A stretch of DNA of 18,342 nucleotides from Spirochaetia bacterium (GTDB lineage: Bacteria; Spirochaetota; Spirochaetia; JABMQR01): contig JADHUD010000017.1 in the NCBI GenBank assembly GCA_016784705.1, forward strand, positions 1-18,342, given 5' to 3'. How positions within the stretch are numbered: position 1 is the stretch's first letter; each line of letters begins with the position of its first letter. The position numbers and the translations under genes are program-made. Shown here piece after piece: positions 14,944 through 18,342 of the stretch. The notes below the pieces were generated by a model. It was not told the origin of the DNA, ran no database searches, and was given only the letters and a program-made list of their open reading frames with translations.

Positions 14944-14972
14944 ACTATACTGATATTGACTCAATGATTCAA
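14944..14972 (-). promoter_or_regulatory. Sigma70-type promoter of the oadGAB operon
   Basis: Reading leftwards: TTGAAT (14972-14967), 17 bp, TATAGT (14949-14944), giving a leader of about 77 nt. The -35 box overlaps a dyad-like stretch TCAAC-CA-GTTGA (14969-14980) that could be an operator. A stronger-looking TTGACA nearer the gene has no matching -10 box. Confidence 0.55.
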
Positions 14973-15069
14973 CCAGTTGAGCCATGAGAATTTTTACAAA
15001 GATCAGAATATCATACAATACAAATATAACTTTTAAATTTATAACCGGACATCAACTAATGGTAACATA

Positions 15070-15098
15070 TTGACTGATGCCTTTTATATGGTTATTTT
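15070..15098 (+). promoter_or_regulatory. Leaderless-type sigma70 promoter of the feoB-like gene
   Basis: TTGACT (15070-15075), 17 bp, TATTTT (15093-15098), then GCAGGT and the ATG at 15105. The AGG lies only 1 nt before the ATG, too close to act as a Shine-Dalgarno. No clear ferric-uptake-regulator box was recognised in the 14973-15069 stretch. Confidence 0.65.
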
Positions 15099-15104
15099 GC
15101 AGGT

Positions 15105-17069
15105 ATGAAGAGAGAACCATCTCAAAAAAATATCATTATTACCGGACTGGCAAATACCGGAAAGACTACACTTTTCAACAGCCTTACCGGGGCGTATGGT
15201 TTAGTATCAAACTATCCTATGACAACCATTGAACCGCAGACTGCCAAGTACTCATTTCAAGGAATCAGTTATGAAACTACCGATATTCCCGGGATGAACG
15301 GACTGCTTGCAAATTCTGAAGAAGTGCTCATTTTCAGGAAAGTAATCTGTGAAACACCACCGGATATTATTATTCAATGTGTGGATGCCAGTCGGTTAAA
15401 ACAGTCTCTCTATCTGACTTCTGAGCTTTTGTATATGAAAATACCACTTGTTATCTGTCTCACTTCTGTTGAAGAGGCGGCCCGGAAGGGGGAAAAGGTT
15501 GATTCCGGTCTTCTTTCCAGAATTCTCCAGATTCCCGTGCTTGAAGGCAGCGATTCCGGTAGTTGGGGAATATTCGATGTTAAAGAGGCAGCAGCTAAAG
15601 CAGAAGAACTTATATCTCCTAAAATCTACCCTGAATCCATAGAGAAACTACTTAATGAACTCCAGATCCTGATTCCCGAAACCATCGGCTGGAAACGTCT
15701 CTGTGCTGTTCTCAGTCTGATGGATGATCCATATATTTCTGATAGCGAAACTGCGGGATCGAATAGTCTGTTTTTTGGTTTGTCTGAGGAGATCCGGAAA
15801 AATATCAGCCTGAAAAAGAGTGAACTTTTCGAGAATATACCTGGAAAGTCTTCGATGATAATTATGAAGGAACGGGGGAATTGGGTTGATGGGATATTTG
15901 CGAGAGTTGTAAGAACCCGTGATACTCATAAACGAGCCGGTTCTCTCTCGGGGAGAGTTGCTTATTACAGCCGTCACCCGGTCTGGGGTGTCGTTTTTCT
16001 GACAATTTTTATCGCAGCTACCTATTTTCTGGTAGTTGACGTTGCCGGCTGGATTGCAGGATTTCTGGATAATCTTATCAGTATGCCTGTGGTTGGCTGG
16101 TTGAATAGAGTAATTGTATCACCGTTTTGGAGAGATTTGCTGATTGGAGATTACGGCGTCCTGACTCTGGGATTATTCAATGCTGTTATCACAGTTCTTC
16201 CGGTTTTGTCAATTTTTTTCCTGCTGCTTGGACTGCTCGAGGATATTGGGTATCTGCCCAATCTCTCACTGCTTCTCCGTAGATCTTTTAATAAACTTGG
16301 ATTGTCCGGGAAAGCAGTGATGCCGATAATTCTGGGATTTGGCTGTAAGACAATGGCTACCATGACAACAAGAAATATCAAGTCACGAAAAGAGCGTTTA
16401 ATAGCAATCTTTCTTATTGCGTTTGCCCTTCCCTGTTCAGCACAGTTGAGTATGAATATGGCAATTCTCGGGAATGCGGGGGTTTACGCTTTTATTATAG
16501 CTGTGGTTATTCTTGTTCTGGTAGAGATCTCTGCAGGGACTGTTCTCAACAGGATTCTTCCCAATGATACCAGACAAGTTTTTATCCAGGAGCTGCCGAC
16601 TTTCAGGGCTCCTTCGTTGAATGCGATTGCGAAGAAAACCGGTTATCGTGTTTGGTGGTTTCTGAAAGAGGCAATTCCGGTCTTTGTGATTGCCGCACTG
16701 GTTATCTTTTTTATTGATCTGTCCGGTCTTCTGGATCTTACAAAACAGGCTCTGAACCCTCTGGTTGTTCAATGGCTTGGGCTCCCCATCCAGATGGTCG
16801 ATGCTCTGATTCTGATGCTTGCCAGGCAGGAAGCAGCCGCAGGTCTTATCTTACGGCTTTCTCAGAATGGGATGCTGGACTTTTCCCAGAGTATAATTGC
16901 AGTTGTGGTGACAACCATGTTCATTCCTTGCTTCGCAAATATTGTTGCGATATTCAAGGAAGCAGGGATTAAGGCCGGTATACTAATGCTGTTGGCTTTG
17001 AATATCTCCACAATACTTCTTGGCGGTGCGCTGAATTGGGTGCTGCAGTTTGCAGAAAGACTGTTTTAA
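15105..17069 (+). CDS. feoB: FeoB-like ferrous iron transporter, variant G-domain
   Basis: The protein has 654 residues, shorter than typical FeoB (about 700-800). The N-terminal GTPase domain has G1 GLANTGKTT at 14-22, a G2-like SNYPMTTIEP, and G3 DIPG at 60-63. VDASRLKQSLYLTSELL at 93-109 is typical FeoB. The expected G4 NxxD reads T120-S-V-E123, so guanine recognition may be weakened. The membrane part has two gate repeats, ILGFGCKTMATMTTR at 409-423 (C414) and ALPCSAQLSMN at 441-451 (C444), plus IPCFANIVAIFKE at 607-619 (C609). These fit FeoB's nucleoside-recognition/gate fold but belong to a branch in which the usual GCNVPA and SCSARLP motifs differ. The likely role is GTP-linked Fe2+ (or other divalent metal) uptake across the inner membrane. 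No feoA is seen on either side. It is divergent from oadG and has its own promoter. Confidence 0.85.
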   Translation: MKREPSQKNIIITGLANTGKTTLFNSLTGAYGLVSNYPMTTIEPQTAKYSFQGISYETTDIPGMNGLLANSEEVLIFRKVICETPPDIIIQCVDASRLKQSLYLTSELLYMKIPLVICLTSVEEAARKGEKVDSGLLSRILQIPVLEGSDSGSWGIFDVKEAAAKAEELISPKIYPESIEKLLNELQILIPETIGWKRLCAVLSLMDDPYISDSETAGSNSLFFGLSEEIRKNISLKKSELFENIPGKSSMIIMKERGNWVDGIFARVVRTRDTHKRAGSLSGRVAYYSRHPVWGVVFLTIFIAATYFLVVDVAGWIAGFLDNLISMPVVGWLNRVIVSPFWRDLLIGDYGVLTLGLFNAVITVLPVLSIFFLLLGLLEDIGYLPNLSLLLRRSFNKLGLSGKAVMPIILGFGCKTMATMTTRNIKSRKERLIAIFLIAFALPCSAQLSMNMAILGNAGVYAFIIAVVILVLVEISAGTVLNRILPNDTRQVFIQELPTFRAPSLNAIAKKTGYRVWWFLKEAIPVFVIAALVIFFIDLSGLLDLTKQALNPLVVQWLGLPIQMVDALILMLARQEAAAGLILRLSQNGMLDFSQSIIAVVVTTMFIPCFANIVAIFKEAGIKAGILMLLALNISTILLGGALNWVLQFAERLF

Positions 17070-17602
17070 AGAGATTGAGTTTTATCTCTTATCAACTGCA
17101 GGATTTCAACAGAGACCTCTGCTGGTTCTCTTTTTGGAGTAAGTAAAAACGCATCCTTTTTTGTGTTCCCGACAGATGCTGCAGTTATGGAGTCTATCCC
17201 GTAATCACCCAGATCATTTATGGCAGATGTCACAACAAGGATGGTTTTCTTTTTTTCCTGTAGTCCACTCAAGAATGCTTCTGTATCGCTTTGTAAACCA
17301 AATGCATAAAAAGTGGAGAGGATAAGGATCACATCCCACTCACTGGTTTTCAGGTTACTCAGTGAGCTCAGGTTTTCAATTGTCAGACTGTAATCCGGGC
17401 CAAGCTGTAATGCGAGCTGAGATACAACTTCCTGCTTCCAGGGAGTATCTTCTGTTGCGATGTATATTTGAAACTGGCCGTCCTGATTTATCCGGTATGG
17501 CTCAAACTCAATGCGTACGGCACGGGGCGAGGCACAGCCTGTAAAAACTGCAGCAAACAAAAGTAACATTGCAGTACTTTGGAAAATTCTCACTCTTATC
17601 AT
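17066..17602 (-). CDS. Small lipoprotein of unknown function, flavodoxin-like strand pattern
   Basis: The protein has 178 residues from the ATG at 17602, chosen because GAGG (17612-17615) lies 9 nt upstream; a longer version from 17617 would have no Shine-Dalgarno and would add five residues. It has a basic start MIRVR, hydrophobic 11-20, then F-T-G-C23, a good lipobox, so it is lipid-anchored. The rest alternates strands and helices (FQIYIATE, WDVILILSTF, KTILVVTSAIND) in a Rossmann/flavodoxin-like rhythm, but no FMN-binding or catalytic motif is recognised. Its stop overlaps the feoB-like stop by 4 bp. It lies 76 bp downstream of the creatininase-family gene and may share its transcript. 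I do not recognise the family. Confidence 0.75.
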   Translation of the reverse strand: MIRVRIFQSTAMLLLFAAVFTGCASPRAVRIEFEPYRINQDGQFQIYIATEDTPWKQEVVSQLALQLGPDYSLTIENLSSLSNLKTSEWDVILILSTFYAFGLQSDTEAFLSGLQEKKKTILVVTSAINDLGDYGIDSITAASVGNTKKDAFLLTPKREPAEVSVEILQLIRDKTQSL

Positions 17603-17678
17603 TATCGGCGACCTCATAAGTTCAGATTTTCACGTAATACTATCAGAAGCAGTAAGATTGTATCACCCTTTTGGATCA

Positions 17679-18342
17679 TCATATATACCAACTCCCTTTC
17701 TGCATGGCTATATCATACATGAAATTTCCCAACAACCTGGTTATATCGTTAAAAAATCGTTTTCCCTTCTCCGCTGTTGCCTCTTTAGGGTTACCAATTC
17801 CGGTATCTGCGGTAACTCCGCTCCATTTTCTCTCTGAAGAAGCCCATGGCTGGTTAAAGGCGTCAATGGCAAACTTTTTGGCATTACCGTCACCGGCTTT
17901 CTCTAAGGGAAGAACCAGTTCCTGAATCAAATGAAGCATCAGACTGGTCTCCATCTCATCAGCATGATCTCCTGGATGGGTGAAATAAGCTGACTTATCC
18001 AAAGCTTTGAACCAATCACACGTGGAAAGAAACATTTTAGGGAATTCCAAACCAAGCTCCCGCAGCAGAGGTGTAAAATTATTTCCTCCATGACTATTTA
18101 GAATCAGGAATCTCTCAATTCCCTGCCTGTTTAAAACGGTCAGGATATCGCGCAGGATTGCACTCTGAGTTGAAGGATTCATATTGATATCGAGCAGGAT
18201 ATCGGTTTGCCCGGTATTTACTCCATAAGGGATTGTGGGCAGCACTATAATTTTAGCTCCCCTGTCCCAGGCAATTTTTGCTGATGCTTCTGCAAAAAAA
18301 TCTGATTCATAGATATCTGTACCATAAGGCAGATGGGTGTTA
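17679..18342 (-). CDS. Creatininase-family amidohydrolase, N-terminus outside window
   Basis: The frame is open from the right edge to the stop at 17679, giving about 220 residues; the start and first part are missing. Family motifs seen in order are THLPYGTD (metal-binding His/Asp near the visible start), VLPTIPYGVN, LNSHGGNN (the family NxHGGN), and HADEMETSLML (family HAGExETS, with the metal-binding Glu). The family hydrolyses cyclic or linear amides such as creatinine and formamides in cofactor synthesis, using two metal ions. The VNTGQTD segment after PYG replaces the usual S-x-x-H-x-x-FPGT, so the substrate is probably not creatinine. It is cytosolic by appearance and is followed at 76 bp by the lipoprotein gene on the same strand. 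Confidence 0.85.
   Translation of the reverse strand, partial: NTHLPYGTDIYESDFFAEASAKIAWDRGAKIIVLPTIPYGVNTGQTDILLDINMNPSTQSAILRDILTVLNRQGIERFLILNSHGGNNFTPLLRELGLEFPKMFLSTCDWFKALDKSAYFTHPGDHADEMETSLMLHLIQELVLPLEKAGDGNAKKFAIDAFNQPWASSERKWSGVTADTGIGNPKEATAEKGKRFFNDITRLLGNFMYDIAMQKGSWYI

Noticed and set aside
17603..17617. Longer start of the small lipoprotein at 17617
   Set aside because: The GAGG that fits the ATG at 17602 would then lie inside the gene, and the longer version has neither a Shine-Dalgarno nor the promoter spacing of the leaderless genes.

Overview
The window is a chromosomal piece of a bacterium with lipoprotein and signal-peptide secretion. By eye it is AT-leaning. The form of the sodium-pump alpha subunit, whose N-terminus carries FRDGFQSVYGARVFTKDF, resembles the spirochaete (Treponema/Spirochaeta) version as I remember it. 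A spirochaete is therefore my best guess, not a proof. No rRNA, tRNA, CRISPR array or transposase was seen.

Left part, all on the minus strand (10586 down to 1). A two-gene cassette occurs twice in tandem. Each cassette has a large exported protein (lamin-tail domain, chitobiase-C-like domain, CotH-type kinase domain, C-terminal carbohydrate-binding-like beta-sandwich), followed 11 bp later by a smaller exported protein with two lamin-tail domains. Copy A is 10586-6922 and copy B is 6854-3151. Each copy has its own promoter. Next come a dCMP deaminase and a PfkB-family sugar kinase with only 3 bp between them. The left edge holds a GTG-started, GH114-like extracellular glycosidase lipoprotein, cut by the window.

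Middle (10587-11269). A divergent promoter region leads rightwards to a small ribbon-helix-helix antitoxin-like gene with operator-like repeats over its promoter and no toxin gene beside it. Its 3' end runs into a block of twin-palindrome repeats that also contains the stop codon of the converging oadB.

Right part. The sodium-pump decarboxylase operon oadG-oadA-oadB lies on the minus strand (14860-11270). Its alpha subunit carries two nearly identical biotinyl domains. Divergent from it is a FeoB-like membrane GTPase (15105-17069, plus strand) with an altered G4 motif and no FeoA gene in view. It converges, with overlapping stop codons, on a small lipoprotein of unknown function and a partial creatininase-family amidohydrolase at the right edge.

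The most unusual pattern is regulatory. Both cotH genes, the antitoxin-like gene and the feoB-like gene lack Shine-Dalgarno sequences. In all four a sigma70-type promoter (TTGACN, 17-18 bp, TANNNT) sits exactly 6 bp before the ATG, so transcription should start on the A of the start codon (leaderless mRNA). Nearly all other genes with a visible upstream region, mostly operon-internal, have recognisable ribosome binding sites.
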